From Bidens hawaiensis (taxonomy: Eukaryota > Streptophyta > Magnoliopsida > Asterales > Asteraceae), in contig JAIQDT010003564.1 in assembly GCA_021521415.1 (NCBI GenBank), positions 246,828 to 310,827 on the forward strand: a stretch of 64,000 bases of DNA, read 5' to 3'. This document shows, piece after piece, positions 11,276 through 23,881 of this stretch. The position numbers and the translations under genes are program-made. Position 1 is the stretch's first letter. Every line of letters starts with the position of its first letter. The notes below the pieces were generated by a model. The model was not told the DNA's origin. It saw nothing but the letters and a program-made list of their open reading frames with translations, and ran no database searches.

Positions 11276-12442
11276 CGTCTTTTTTGGGAAAACATATTTG
11301 TCTAGAGCAACACTGTTAGCCGTTTGCTCCAAACCTAGGATAGAATACCCCTCATGTTTCTTCTTCTCCAAGAAACCTTTAACATTGCTTACTGGTACCT
11401 CTATTATGGGGACCCACTTCTCTGCAGTCACACTGACAGAAAGTAGCATTTATTACTTAAGCATCAACTACTGAATGAAATAAAGTTTCAAATTACTTAA
11501 TTCACAAACAAACCTGATAAGTTGAAATTGCTTATCTTGTAAAATGTTTACGTTGTCAACCGCTAAACTTGCTGCTTTAAAAACCTACAAGTAACATACG
11601 CCTATTGATCAAAATCTCAGAACTGGTCAAATCTACTATTGTGTGTATGCTTAAGATGTACGGAAGTAAGTTTTGGAAATGATCAAGTGATAATAATCAG
11701 TCAAAATATCAATTGTTATAAAATCCTCTGTTTTGGTAATGTTTAATTACTTAAAAAATATTAAATGAAATTAGCAAAACTATTTTTTTGACAGCAAGAA
11801 ATGATAAATAACTATACAATTATAATTATATATATACATATACTAGGGGAGGGTTCTACGCAGTGTTTTGCAAGAATAAAATATATTATTCATTTTTCAA
11901 GTTTTTAATTTTTAAAATTTAATGTTATTGTCTCTTTTAGCACTGTAAAAAATACATAAATAAATTTGTTTATTTATACACATGAACAGATAATGTGTAG
12001 GTGTATTTCCTATGCATGTGGTAAACATTTAAAAGTGAAAAAAAAAATATATATATATATATATATGAACAAATTAGTTTAATGGTTTTTTTATACATAT
12101 AACATACACGTTTGTATTTAAGAAGTAAAAGTTGTGTAAAAATATGAACCAGTGATAGAAAAAATTAAACAATTTAAGTTTGTTCTTGCATAATGTCCGG
12201 TATTGTGTGCGCGTTTTATAGAATCTGAGCCAGCATGTATGTAAGTGTGTATATGTATGTATCTATGTATCAATGTATGTATAAATATACCTCACATGTG
12301 CGCGCCAGTCCGGCAAGGTTAGGCACACGATCAACTAATGAAGCTACCAGAATGATTTGCTGTCGGCCCGCTTTAAGTTTTCCCATTGCAATATTTCTCG
12401 TTCTCAGTGATTGATCAAGAAGCCCGTCCTCTTTCTCGACAT
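11276..12442 (-). CDS. TRM3: Last three visible exons: N-terminal half of the SpoU catalytic domain
   Basis: Exon 12291-12442 encodes GRQQIILVASLVDRVPNLAG followed by LARTCE. The Asn and Arg here are SPOUT motif 1, the catalytic arginine region. Exon 11514-11584 continues with FKAASLAVDN, and exon 11276-11432 ends at VFPKKT before donor GTAACC. In the family the next exon starts with the LGxExxG S-adenosylmethionine loop (motif 2) and then the trefoil-knot helix (motif 3). No such sequence lies between 11275 and 10236 on the minus strand, nor did I find it down to position 1. A protein from this locus would lack the cofactor-binding knot. Confidence 0.8.
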
Positions 12443-15400
12443 CTAAACTCGATAATCGATAAATTAAATTTAACATAACTTATTTATTTAAATGTCTACC
12501 AATAAATAACTAGATTTAAAACATACCCAACAGAGTATTATACGCATCATTGAAGTTTAAGGAGCTGGAATGTGAATCTTGTTTCTCGTGATTGGAAACA
12601 ATAACTTTTTTCTGGAAATCCAAAGACAAATCATTTTGTATATTTGCAGTCATTTCCTCTTTGAGTTGACCATTTGACTTGGGATTTAGAATATGAATCT
12701 GCTCGCGTTTAAGTTGTGCTGCATCTTTAGCCATTAAAAATCTGAGGTCTTTTCTCACATCCTGCAAGCCAACTGATTAATAAGAAAAAACAAAATGTAA
12801 TCCTAAAAATATAAAATCCAAAACTTACATTTAGAAAGTCGATCACTCGTTCTAAGAGTGATACGTGAGCACATTCAAATTCATTGTCCTGTAAATCAAA
12901 ATTAACTCATATATTAAAGTTTATAAATTTATGAAAATCGAGAATTTTGTATAACACTACATCAACTCGGTTACTGAAAATTCCAGCTGGCGTTATGGAT
13001 TTGTTTGGATCAAAAGCATCAAGATGAACTTCCATTGATAGACGCAACCTGCAACATAAATCAAACATCATCATTAAAGCACGAGAAGTAAAAAACATTT
13101 TTCAAATTATATTAGTAATATTTTTTAAATAGAGATATATTACCGCGCACAGTCAGAGTTGACTTCTAAAAATGATTTCAATTCCATAAAACACCTTTTC
13201 TCCAAGTAAAGTGTTTCATAGGCATCAGAATTAATAGTAGGAAACAATTTGGAAAGTACTTGGTATACTAATAACTGCATAACAAAAGTTGATGTAGCGT
13301 AAGATTATATATATATAATATATATATATATATGTAATTAACTAATTATTCCCATTTAATAATTATAATCATTAAAACCTGGGTAAAACCGCGTAAACTA
13401 TGGTGATGTGATGTCAGCAGAGGGATGATAGGTGGAAGCAATTCATCCAAATGTCTTGATTGGGTGTCTTTAGATGCATGTAAAATAACATTTGCTGCTA
13501 TAAACACATACGATGAGAGAGCCTGCAACCAGTGAAATAGTTTAAATGATTGTTCAAAATGAAACTTAACAAATTTTTAATAGTAATAATAATGATAAAT
13601 CACAATACTTGTAACTTGCCTGAGTTCTCATATCGTATTTCCGAACCATTGGAACTAACTCTTCACCAACCTGCAAGAAGTTTGTTTTTTGGATAAAACA
13701 TAATATATATATATCAGTTAAAAAACTTTTTTTACCAGTGAGGGAAACTTCAGATATACATAAATTGCAAATGTCTCCATGTACTGTCTAACACTGGGCA
13801 TATTGTTTCTCTACATAAAGATGCATAAAAGTACAACTTTTTAGCATACATACTTATTTCAAAAAATCTAAATATAAATATAATTCAAATATTATTATAT
13901 CATTGTCTACTTACATAAAGGGCTGTATGCAAGTGATCCATAACTTGGGATATTATTTCTTCATCAACAAATCGAGATAATATACAAATCATTTGCCATG
14001 CACGAACCTTCCGCCTATGAGTCTGTCAGATATAAAATCAAGAAAAGAAATTAAATAACATACAAATCATCGTTTGTCAATGATAGCATTAAAAAAAGAC
14101 TAAACTAACCGCACTGTACTTTTTATATAACTCCTTTGCAAGATCAGTATCACTCACCTGCATTTTAAATCATCAGACTAAGATAACTACAGTAATAAAA
14201 ACAATATAAATCACATATACAAAAACTATAATCAAACATTATTATCATTAATTTAACCAGCATTACCACAGAATGTAAAAGCTCAAGCAGAAACAGTTTT
14301 CCAGATTGTAAAGAAGCATGACTGTTTTCAACTTCATTGTTCAAGTCTGCCAGCGTGTTGAACATAACTGCAACCGATACCCTTGCATATAGCTCAGTGT
14401 TGATGAATACCTAATTATAAACAAACATTAGATACAATTCAGCCATTTACAAAGTAAGAAATGATTTTCAAAACTCCACCTCAGTTAACTCTGGATCAGA
14501 ACTTGCTGACAAGATTGATACTTCGGTTCTTGCATCATGGTTTTCAGTCACTTCAGCTTCAAAATCCTCATCAAAAGCAACTGAAGAAAAAAATCATAAA
14601 AAAATAATTACCATCTTAATTGAGAAAATAGTATTTTAAAAAATAAAGAAAACGACTATTTTAAAAAAGGATTAATTTCATATATACTCTTACAAACTTG
14701 AAACCTTTCATATACGCCCAGCCAAAACTATAAAATCATATATATCCAACTTTAATGATTTTTTTACTTAATGACCATTCTACCCACTTCCATTATACTT
14801 GTTTATTTGTTAATTTTTATTTAGATTTTGATCGACATCGACGATAAGCCCAGCAAGATGGGCATATATCAAATTTAAAAAATTAGAAAAGATGGGTAAA
14901 AAAATTCTAAGCTAAAAATAGGTAAATTAAAAAATTTGAAGTAAAAGAAGGGAGCATACATGAAAATTTTAAATTGCCTTTATTGAACTGGGTATATTTG
15001 ATATTTTAACTACTTTGTAAGGACATATAATATTTTTAGTTTTGCTTGGGTATATGTAATATTTTCCAAGTTTATAGGGGTATATATAGAATCACCCCCT
15101 TTAAGGAATGAATATACCAGAACCATAGAGAGTTAACAGTTTCAACTCTTTCATGTAGTACTTTATTACACTCGGATGTGAAAGCCACAGCCCTGTTAAA
15201 TGCAATGCTGCAAGACGTATGGTGCGGGGACTTTTTGTTCCTTCTTCTAGAAGTTTCTCAACAAACTGCAGAAACATGTTAATACGCATGTACATTTTAT
15301 GTATCTATGTTATTACTTATTACAGTTTACATACCCATTTTAAAGGTCCTGAAGTGTTGTTAAACTCATGCATGTTCACATCACGAAACATTGAATTGTG

Positions 15401-18400
15401 TAAAACTGAAGATAAAAGTGCGGCAATAGGCGCAACCCTTCGTTTATTACAGCTGACGTGTAATAACCAAGAGGAACGAACCAAATGCCACATCATCTGC
15501 AATATATATAAAGATGTGAATATCTTGATTTCATTTATAAACATAACTTTATGAAAATTGGAAAATGAAAATGTGATGACCTGGACATTAATGCTATTGC
15601 CTGAAGAAAGTGCAAAAATATCCAGTACCAATCTGACTGATCTTAGCATGGGCAAAACAGAACCTTCACCAGCATTTTCAAGGCTGTAATTAAATAGAAA
15701 TTCAAGGGTTTAATGTTAAATAAAAAAGAAAATTATAGGCTTATAAACATTTTATAATATGGCCATTTACCTTAACTTTCTACAAAAAAAAAATCACACT
15801 TTTATCTATTTTAAACATTTTATAATATGACCATTTACCTCAGCTTTATTATTGCTTTTTTTTTCTTTCATTCTTTAACTGTTTTCTTAATTGTACAATG
15901 ACATCTTTCACAGCTTTTTCAACAAATCATTGTGTACCTATTTTTTATATCATTTTTACTGTCATTTTTTGTTTTCTACATCAAGTCTCAATTGGACAGA
16001 GCAGCAAACATCGTTGGAAAATATGAAAAAAGAGAAGTAAAAAAGATGAGTTAAAGTTGGATGAAAATGAAAATATGAAAATTTTAATTTATAAGAAAAT
16101 TAAGGGTAAAATAGTTATATTATGAATATACTTTTATTAAATAGACAAAATAGCAAAAGACGTCCTTTATGTTTGATCGTTTTTTTAATGGACATCCTTT
16201 AGCAAAAGAAATAGCAGAAAACATACTTCATGTTTCAAATTCCTTTCATGTTACGTCCTTTGACACTAACCCAGTTAATTTTTCTCGTTCAATCTGAACA
16301 TGTGCAAGGCACATGAGGGTAGTATTGTAATTTTACACATTATTAAAATTAAAGATATTTTTGATAACTAAACTAAATTTAAAAATATAAAAACTCTCTC
16401 TTTCTTCTTAATCTCACTCCCTATCTCTCCCCGTCACTCTCTCTCACCCACTTTGAAGACCACCCAACCACCGTCTCCACCCTATTGTAATCTCCGGCCG
16501 TCGGTTGCTACCACCACCAGTCATCTCTTCCAAACAACCATCGGAATCTAGGGTTGGTTGATGAAACCGATGTCCCTAACAACCACGGAGGAAGCTCTAT
16601 GAATATTCCGGTGGCATCCGTCGGTTGCTAACACCATCACTTATCTTTCCATTCTCTGCGACACCGATGTCGCTGTCATCATCTTCTCTGTCAAGGGAAG
16701 CTCTATGAATATTCTGGTGGCAACAGTAGCAGCAGGTTATTAATTTCATCAATCAACCCATCAACTTCTATCAACTCGACCGACTCAACAACTTTATGTT
16801 TTACTTACCTTGAATTGGTTCCGATTGATACCGGTAGAGCTTCGCCAGAGTTCGTGCGACGTTTTTTTCCGGCGGGCCCAACGGCGTAGGGATGGTGGTG
16901 GTAGTTCAGTTGTGGCTGTGATACTTGTGGTTTGATGGTTGCTAGGTTGTTTAATGATGGTGATGGGTGGTGGTAATGAATTGCAGAAAAGAAGAGAGAA
17001 ACTGTGTGAAAGAAGGATGAGAGAGAGAGAGAGTGAGTATAGGACAGAAATATACAATTTTTTTTAATTGTTTTATTCATTTACTTTATTTATTAAATAA
17101 TATGTCAAATTACAATACTACCCTCATGTGCCTTGCACATGTTCAGATTTAACGAGAAAAATTAACTGGGTTAGCGCCAAAGGACGTAAGTGAAAGAGAT
17201 TTGAAACATGAAATATGTTTTCTGCCATTTCCTATTGCTAAAGGACGTCCACTGTAAAAACGATCAAACATAAAGGACGTCTTTTGCTATTTTGTCTATT
17301 AAATATGTTAGAATGAATATATATGGTGTTTTCATTATTTTTTTAAAGGAGATATATATGATAGTTAGAATATGATTTGGATATATACATATGATATTTG
17401 ACTAATTTTGTAAGGATATATATGATATTCAGAATTTGGTTTAATTATATTTGATATTTGTCAAGTTTCTGGGGATATATATGAAATTATCCATAAAGAA
17501 ACAAATCAAAGTCAGTCACTAACCTGTCGACTAAATCACTGAATATCCTTCTGACCACATCATCTGAAAATAAATATTCACAATTCTGTGTATAAACTCC
17601 TCTTTGAATAGCATTTCTCGGGACTGACAACAAGGATTCCAAGCACATCCACTGAACACATCATAAAAAATTAAACATGATAAGCATTTAAATACAAATG
17701 CTGAAAAAAAGTCAAAAATTTAATAGTGTGGATGTTTACCTTCCAGTCGATTAATATTGCCCTTCGTGCACGTGTCAAATATCCAGCTTCAATAAGATTA
17801 TTAATGTTTTCCAGAAACATCTGAACAAAGTAATCTATATGAGGCTTGACTTCAGCTTCTGGTGCTGAATTTTTATAAGGTCTAGTTAAAAGAGATAATG
17901 CTAAAGAAGAATGCATTGACACGAGTGATTTTAGAATGTAATGTAATGCTTCGTATCCTCCTACGTAGATCTCTGCTTTAGTCTGCATAAAGACCAAATA
18001 AACTAGTAAATAAACACGAGAAGCGTCAGGTTGACCCAAAATACTTTTTGTCAGATGACTTTAATTTGTTGTAAATAGTTATCTCAAATATGATTACAAA
18101 ATTAAATTGTTTCAATAATTGCTTATTTAATAAAATAAACAATTTATGCATTAAAAATACACTTCTGCGCCTTGAGCAGTATCTTGTTCAGCTATTTTTT
18201 TTATTATTTTATCCGCCTAACCGAATAAACGATAGAACACGAAATATTAAACAAACGGTGTTTTCTTGTTTGTGTTCGTTCCTTAAGAAAATGAATGTAT
18301 TTGTGTTTGCTTATGTTGGTTTGTTTAATATTTAAAATGAACGCGCACGAACACAAGCATACATAGATGAACGGATATGAACAAATCAAATTGAACGAAC

Positions 18401-21400
18401 CCCAATTAAAAGTAAACATGTACATTAATCTGTTGGGCCTATAAATTACAAAAACTAGACAAAACTGTATTGGCTGATATCTTAATTTCATGAAACTAGA
18501 CTAAACTGTAATGTCCTAAAACATTAAAATTAATACATAAACGAACGTAAACGAACAAAGTTAAATAAGTAAACTGGACTATAACATGAAAAATACCTCC
18601 GAGTTACTTGTTGGGCAAGACATAATCTTCCAGGAGAGTTGCCAAAGAACGTCTAGAGCAAGAGCCAAAGACGTGTGTTCTTTAAATTGGGCACAATATG
18701 AAGATATGGATGCAAGAGTCTTGACTGATATTATCTGTACACATAAAAGATGCAAAAATTTATCATTTACATTTAAATCCATTTAGAAAAAATGATATTA
18801 CTAAAAAGAGCATACTGGAAATCATACAGCTTGTACTACAGCAGTAGTTTTAGAAGATGGCAACCGCCGTTGACTAAGGCCACCTAGTCTCCCTGTAACA
18901 GATGAAGGCAGGTTTATGTCCCCATTTTCCTCAGACCAGAAAACCGAACATGTTTGGTTGGTATATGAAGTCAGTTCCTCCTGCATAGGACTCATGTTAA
19001 CAGTTGGGTTTTACCATTAGTGTCTAATGAAGCAAGTATAATAACCATGTCTACCAATATGAAGGTGAACGATTCAGTGAAGTTTATGATTACAGCGGAT
19101 GTATCCATAAAACTCGTGTTAACAACTTTTCTGTTACGCATTTCCTGAAGTTCTTGGATAATACTCAAAATGAGAATCATATATTTTACTGGTAACCAAT
19201 TATCATTCATCTTGCAAAGGTCATTCCCATGCGTATGAATAAACTGCACAAACAGATAATATTTCCCTATTAATGTTAGATACTAATAATATTTTAAATA
19301 TGATGCTCCGGAAAATACCTGCAATTGAGAATCTAATTGATGCTCTTCTTCTATCACAAGAAACAACGCGTTTGCCCATTTTTTTGCTTTAAGTTCCCAC
19401 ATTTCCAAATCTTCATCATCATAATTAACGATATCATTAATTGAGTGATTATGTTTTATAAAACTTATAGGAAATTCATTAAGCTTTTTCATGAGCTTAA
19501 CACCAGTAACGCCATTAGACGATTGCTTTTCAAAACCTCGAAGCCATTCTTGTACTTTTTCTCTCAATAAACCTAAAAATGACGGTTTAAAGTAAATACA
19601 GAGAGAAATTGTAAACACAAATAACAAAGAGCATAACGTTAATAACTTAGTATACACTTACCACCATAATTAAGGAAGTCCGGAGGGAAAGATGAAATAA
19701 AGTGAAGAAGAGGCTCAAAAGGCACATCAGATGAAGACATCACTGAAACAGTAGCATCCAGAATCTTTCCACACACTGTAAGTAAAAGGATAAAAGAGTA
19801 AAATAGTGAATAAAAATTGCAACCTATATTAAATACAGATTAAATTATAAATGTTCAACCTTTAAGACGATAACCAGGATTAAAATGTTGTTTACTGCTC
19901 TCAATAATAAACCTGAAAACATCAAGTAATGCCGCCTTGTCATTGTAAGTACCATCTTCATCACATACTTCGTTCTTGCCAGCTGGTATTATTCCAGCAG
20001 CAGCCGCCACACATTCAGCAAGACACATCAGCCCAGCTCGACCAAAGGAGTAAGTTTTTACAAGAGAAGCAAGATTGCTCATAAATGGCATCTGTTCCCT
20101 AATTGATATAAATATGTTTTAAGGTCACAATACTTGGCTTAAATAAAACTATATATATGAATGATATGACATCACTATATAAAAAAGTACATTTGAACAT
20201 AAATATATACCGTTCACTCAGGCATGCAGTATATTGCTGCATAAATATGCTAGCACCATCGATTGTTGTTGAAGAGTAGACTCCTTTAAGTCCTATATAA
20301 ATAGTCACTAACATTTTTAATATAAAAGATATGAAAAAATCAAATGTAAAACATATAATAGAAAAAATATAAAGCAAACCGAATTCTTTGTGGTGAATAG
20401 GATCATTCAACCCTTGTATGAAAGGACCAAGTACAAAATTTCTTGGAACAAACTTTGCATAGTTTCCATGATTATTCCACTCGATCCCGAAAACTGACTG
20501 CATGATTAAACCACGCACTGCATATATAATAAATGAACATGTGAGAAACATGTGTATAGTTCCTAAGTACACAAATAAACTGTTATAATTTAGAGTAAAC
20601 CAATTCTTTGACTAATATATATTACAGATGGCCATTTTGACCCCTTTATATACAGATTGATTTATGGTTTATTTGGGTAATTTTTTGTCTGTAACGGGTC
20701 AAATGGGCTATTATACTATATCTGAAAGTATATATTGCATGCCTTGAGGATTATCATGGCAAAGACCTCGTTGCCACAACACAGCTAACCAATCAAACAA
20801 TTCTTCTAATGTTTCCATTGGATCGAAATGAATAATTTCATCAACAGGCTTTATGGGATTATCAGAAGATGTGTGAAGCAACAAATTCATCTGCATAAAA
20901 TTCAAAGCTTTAAGTTTAACTAAGAGAAATAAAAACGTTTTGCAATTGCGACATGGAACTTTCAGTATCTATAAAGCTGTTCAAACCTGATAGTTCCATG
21001 CAGCCTCAACAAGATGAGTGCCATATTCTTCAAGCATTTCATACAAAAGAAAAAACGCACCCCATTTCCGTTGACTTATCGAGTCAGAATCGACAGACTC
21101 GCATAAACTCTCTATACCAAGGGTTTTGGCTTCTTTGTTAGCCCACCGTTCCCTTTTGGTCAAACCATGAGGGTTTGACTTTGTCGCATTGGATATTGTC
21201 TCCAAAGAACTAGATTCTTGCTTCGGCTCACAGGTAATAGCTGTGCTCTTCAATATATGTAATGATTGTTTTCTCACTATATGTTCTTTGTCAACCTAAT
21301 AAGAACAAGAATAGAAGCATAAAAGAAATCTGTAAGTACTTGTATTTAAAGTTTTGCCATTTCAAACCATTTACTTATGAATGAGTCGATTAGAGTAACG

Positions 21401-23394
21401 TTATATTTCCAATAAAAGTTGCCCAAAATGTATTTTCAATTCGTAAAATTTTCTAAATTATTTGATTAAAAAAATTGTTTATTACTGAAACATGTCAACT
21501 GTAATCCAAGATCAACGATCAATCAATGTAGTTTAAAAAAGACTTGGTTTTGGAATCCAAAAAGGAGCTAGTGGCGCAGCCTGTTTCCTGTTTGCCTTCT
21601 ATGTCGATGTAAAAGAAATATTGTTCTATATATTAAAGATTTGATGTCATATTTTTTAAATTCTTGGATTAAATTGGATATCTTTGTCTACTTCTGAAAT
21701 CTTGGATGTAATGATGATAGTATTTTAGACTTTAACTTGAATATTCACGTTTACTTTTAACTGGTATTCGTTTATGTTCATTTGCGTTGGTGAACCATTC
21801 GTATAGAATATCAACAAACAAACCGAACGCGCTCATTTTCTTAGCAAACGAACATGAACAAGAAAACTTGATAGTTTAATTGTTCAGGTTTGTATGTTCG
21901 GTTAAAGTTAAACAAAATGAACACGAACAAACTCCATTCATGCAGTTCATTAACCGGCCTAGGAAAAGTGCTTAGAGTCAACCCATAATAACAGATCACC
22001 CAATTTAGCCCACTAACTTGCAGCATTAGTCCTTAATAACTTAAATCTTAATTAAAATAAAATAACCAAAGACATATACCAAGCCTTTCTTCATCTCATC
22101 CCAAAACTCCTTCTCGGCCCTTAAGTCATATGTTACATCCCTGCTCACAGAGGAATAAGATATATACAATGAGAGTATAGTGTAAGCATCTCTTCTCTCT
22201 GAAGCCCCCATTAAAAACAAACTCTTGCAGCATATCCAAATCTTATCAAAGAAACTATTTCTGAAAAGAAACATTACTATGCATATTCAATTGTTGTTTA
22301 TACAAATAATAGCTTGTAGATCAAATCATCTTATAATACAAAATAGTATGAATAATAATAATACCGGAATAAGATAAGTCTCCCCCCCCCCGAACCGAGA
22401 TCTGAAACGCACTATAAACGCTTTCAAAAAGCCGAGGAAGAAAAATAGTGATGGCACAAGACCGATGTTCCGGGCTGTGTGAAAGCATTTGCAAAGTCAC
22501 ATTACAAATATCAGAAATCAAGTTTCCTGTAAACGCATGCAAATCGTATCCATTCGCCAAAACTGGTCCGCTGGTACTTTCCAAGTCATGTTTACCTTTT
22601 ACAGAAGCATCTAAAATAGATGCTAATATATGGCACGCCATGAACAAAGGAAACGAGCCAAATGTGGTCAACGCAGGAATCTGAGGTTGTTTGTTTTCAT
22701 GTGTTCCCATAGTTAAAGCAACCGACTTGATAAAATACGGAACCATTGTTTCTTCAACAGCTGTCCAAGCATTTGTTTCCATCACAACATCCAAGAAAGA
22801 AGCCATAGCCTAAATAAATAATTAAATGAGTATAGCTTTACTTAGAGGTGATAACTTTGACTTACAAAGTGGGTTATGTTTTATCAAAATATAAGCTTAC
22901 GTTATCAGCTATCTCACGATTATGATTGTGTGTCATCTTCATCAATGGAATCAAGACTCTGGAAACAAAATCCTGTAAATCTTGAAAATGAAGCCCTGCA
23001 GATAAGTTGATTTAAAGGTACAGAATGATTGCAGAAAACCTAAGTTTAGAATAATAGAATTTGGGTTTACCTGGTTTCTTCAAAAGATGAGAGAGTGCAG
23101 CCACATAAGATGAAATAAAATTAGACTGCTCATCATCCAAGCAGCTTTCTTCTTCAGCTCCAGTTGTAAGTTGCTGCCGAGAAAATGAAATGAATTGGTT
23201 TATAATAAAAAAAAAATAGAGAAAAAGAAGGAAAGGAAGATTACCTGTGAGAGAAAAGGAAGGAGGAGAGAGAACAAGGAAGAGGGATTGGAAGAAGCTA
23301 AGATGCAATCTAAGGTCGCCGGAATGGCCGACGGAGGGATTCGCCGGAAACTAGATATCAGCAACGACGAGGAGGAGCTCGTGTAATCCGTCAT
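11276..23394 (-). CDS. TRM3: TRM3/TARBP1-like SpoU tRNA 2'-O-methyltransferase gene, 3' end missing
   Basis: Start ATG at 23394 (MTDYTSSSSS). Exons by splice signals and phase (approximate): 23245-23394, 23071-23173, 22901-22995, 22365-22809, 22080-22260, 20987-21295, 20743-20890, 20380-20517, 20211-20292, 19860-20098, 19662-19775, 19319-19572, 19055-19243, 18828-18980, 18597-18734, 17740-17982, 17524-17651, 15581-15683, 15335-15496, 15118-15265, 14480-14580, 14267-14410, 14110-14157, 13915-14022, 13736-13810, 13620-13670, 13379-13522, 13144-13274, 12961-13048, 12829-12888, 12527-12761, 12291-12442, 11514-11584, 11276-11432. About 1,690 residues of helical-repeat protein ending in a partial SpoU domain. 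The family 2'-O-methylates G18 of tRNAs in yeast. Strings such as RHLDELLPPIIPLLTSHHHS, SVTAEKWVPIIEVPVSN and KKHEGYSILGLEQTANS identify the plant orthologue (Arabidopsis At4g17610 type, from memory). SpoU motifs 2 and 3 are absent; exon 4 has a frame problem at a G10 run. Confidence 0.85.
13379..13810 (-). CDS. TRM3: Exons 25-27, the source of the downstream duplicate
   Basis: Exons 13736-13810, 13620-13670 and 13379-13522 are all in phase 0. The donor of exon 26 is GC (CAG|GCAAGT) rather than GT: the only nearby GT, four bases further on, would destroy the downstream frame. These exons plus introns are repeated at 10236-10762. Confidence 0.8.
14663..15102. repeat. MITE-like element in an intron
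   Basis: The left end (14669 onward, ATTAATTTCATATATACTC...) and the reverse complement of the right end (15100 backward, GTGATTCTATATATACCCC...) match imperfectly over about 80 bp, including ACAAACTTG/ATAAACTTG and CCAAAACTA/GCAAAACTA. No coding capacity. It lies between exons 20 and 21 of the methyltransferase gene. Target duplication not resolved. Confidence 0.5.
16142..17298. mobile_element. Long-TIR non-autonomous DNA transposon (MITE/Mutator-like)
   Basis: TAGACAAAATAGCAAAAGACG at the left end is the reverse complement of the right end CGTCTTTTGCTATTTTGTCTA. The match continues imperfectly for about 190 bp inward on each side (for example the shared CATGTGCCTTGCACATGTTC region, inverted). 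Flanks 16137-16141 and 17299-17303 are both TTAAA, a candidate target duplication (ATTAAAT if one base is assigned differently). The interior is CT/GA-rich without a real gene. It lies in the intron between exons 17 and 18 of the methyltransferase gene. Confidence 0.75.
17330..17500. repeat. Partial second copy of the 14.7-kb MITE family
   Basis: Strings such as TTTGTAAGGATATATATGATATT and CAAGTTTCTGGGGATATATATGAAAT resemble the right end of the element at 14663-15102 (TTTGTAAGGACATATAATATT, CAAGTTTATAGGGGTATATAT). Only one end is present, next to the long-TIR element. Confidence 0.4.
18160..18570. repeat. AACGAACACGAAC-type intronic repeat
   Basis: AT-rich intronic block with inverted short strings (TTTGTGTTCGTTCC, GAACGCGCACGAACACAAGC, GATATGAACAAATC). 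A related block occurs at 21730-21960 (GTTTATGTTCATTTGCG, AACGAACATGAACAAG). Probably the same MITE-like family; no clean termini resolved. Confidence 0.35.
21730..21960. repeat. Second AACGAACACGAAC-type intronic repeat
   Basis: Shares the GTTCGT/ACGAAC-rich composition of 18160-18570, in the intron between exons 5 and 6 of the methyltransferase gene. No coding content. Confidence 0.35.
22382..22391. repeat. C10/G10 homopolymer at the end of exon 4
   Basis: On the minus strand a run of ten G follows QISVR codons. Exon phases across the exon 4/5 junction are consistent only if the run differed by one base, so this is either a true frameshift or a sequencing length error. Confidence 0.7.
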
Positions 23395-23881
23395 TTTCTT
23401 TTCTTCCTCCTTCTCGGGATTTCAACTGTCACCTATTAAAATTATCAGCCAACGGCTTCGTGTTTGTTTTCTGCAAGGAAAAGGAAAACAAGGGTTTACA
23501 TGAGGGTTTGCCCTACCCACTAACCTCACACCACCCCCTACACACCATCCTTTCTCACATCCTCTCTCTTCTGCTTTCTTTTCTCCCCTTAAAAGGGAGA
23601 GACGTTGGGCGCTCAACGCCATCAAGTGGCGCCCTTAATGGTGGGGCGCGGTCCGCTCATCAACCCAACGGTCGGCGTGGATAGAAGGTTTTTGGTCTGG
23701 CTATAAAAAATATTCAAAAAATATTTATATATAGACAGAATTACAGAAATTGTTCTTTATGTTTGTAGCAAATTTCACTCACTATCATTTATCTTTAAAA
23801 TTGATATGTATTATCCTTTACGTTTACAAAGGCTGGTAACATTTTCTTTCCCTCCACATTCTAAAACCACCCATAATATAG
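23395..23881. promoter_or_regulatory. Upstream region of the TRM3-like gene, up to the truncated G1 element
   Basis: About 490 bp separate the gene's ATG (23394, minus strand) from the first G1 ORF (23882, plus strand). It contains a CT-rich stretch (23520-23590), a GC-rich stretch (23600-23680) and an AT-rich stretch (23700-23780). No convincing TATA box was assigned. Because G1 has lost its 5' LTR, the exact boundary between host promoter and retroelement is not visible. Confidence 0.35.

Noticed and set aside
16794..17080. Overlapping short open frames on the minus strand
   Set aside because: They lie inside the long-TIR element in low-complexity CT/GA sequence, without start context or similarity.
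11276..23394. Assignment of the large gene to the THADA/Trm732 helical-repeat family
   Set aside because: The C-terminal exons clearly encode the SpoU methyltransferase motif 1 region and strings typical of TARBP1/TRM3, which THADA lacks.
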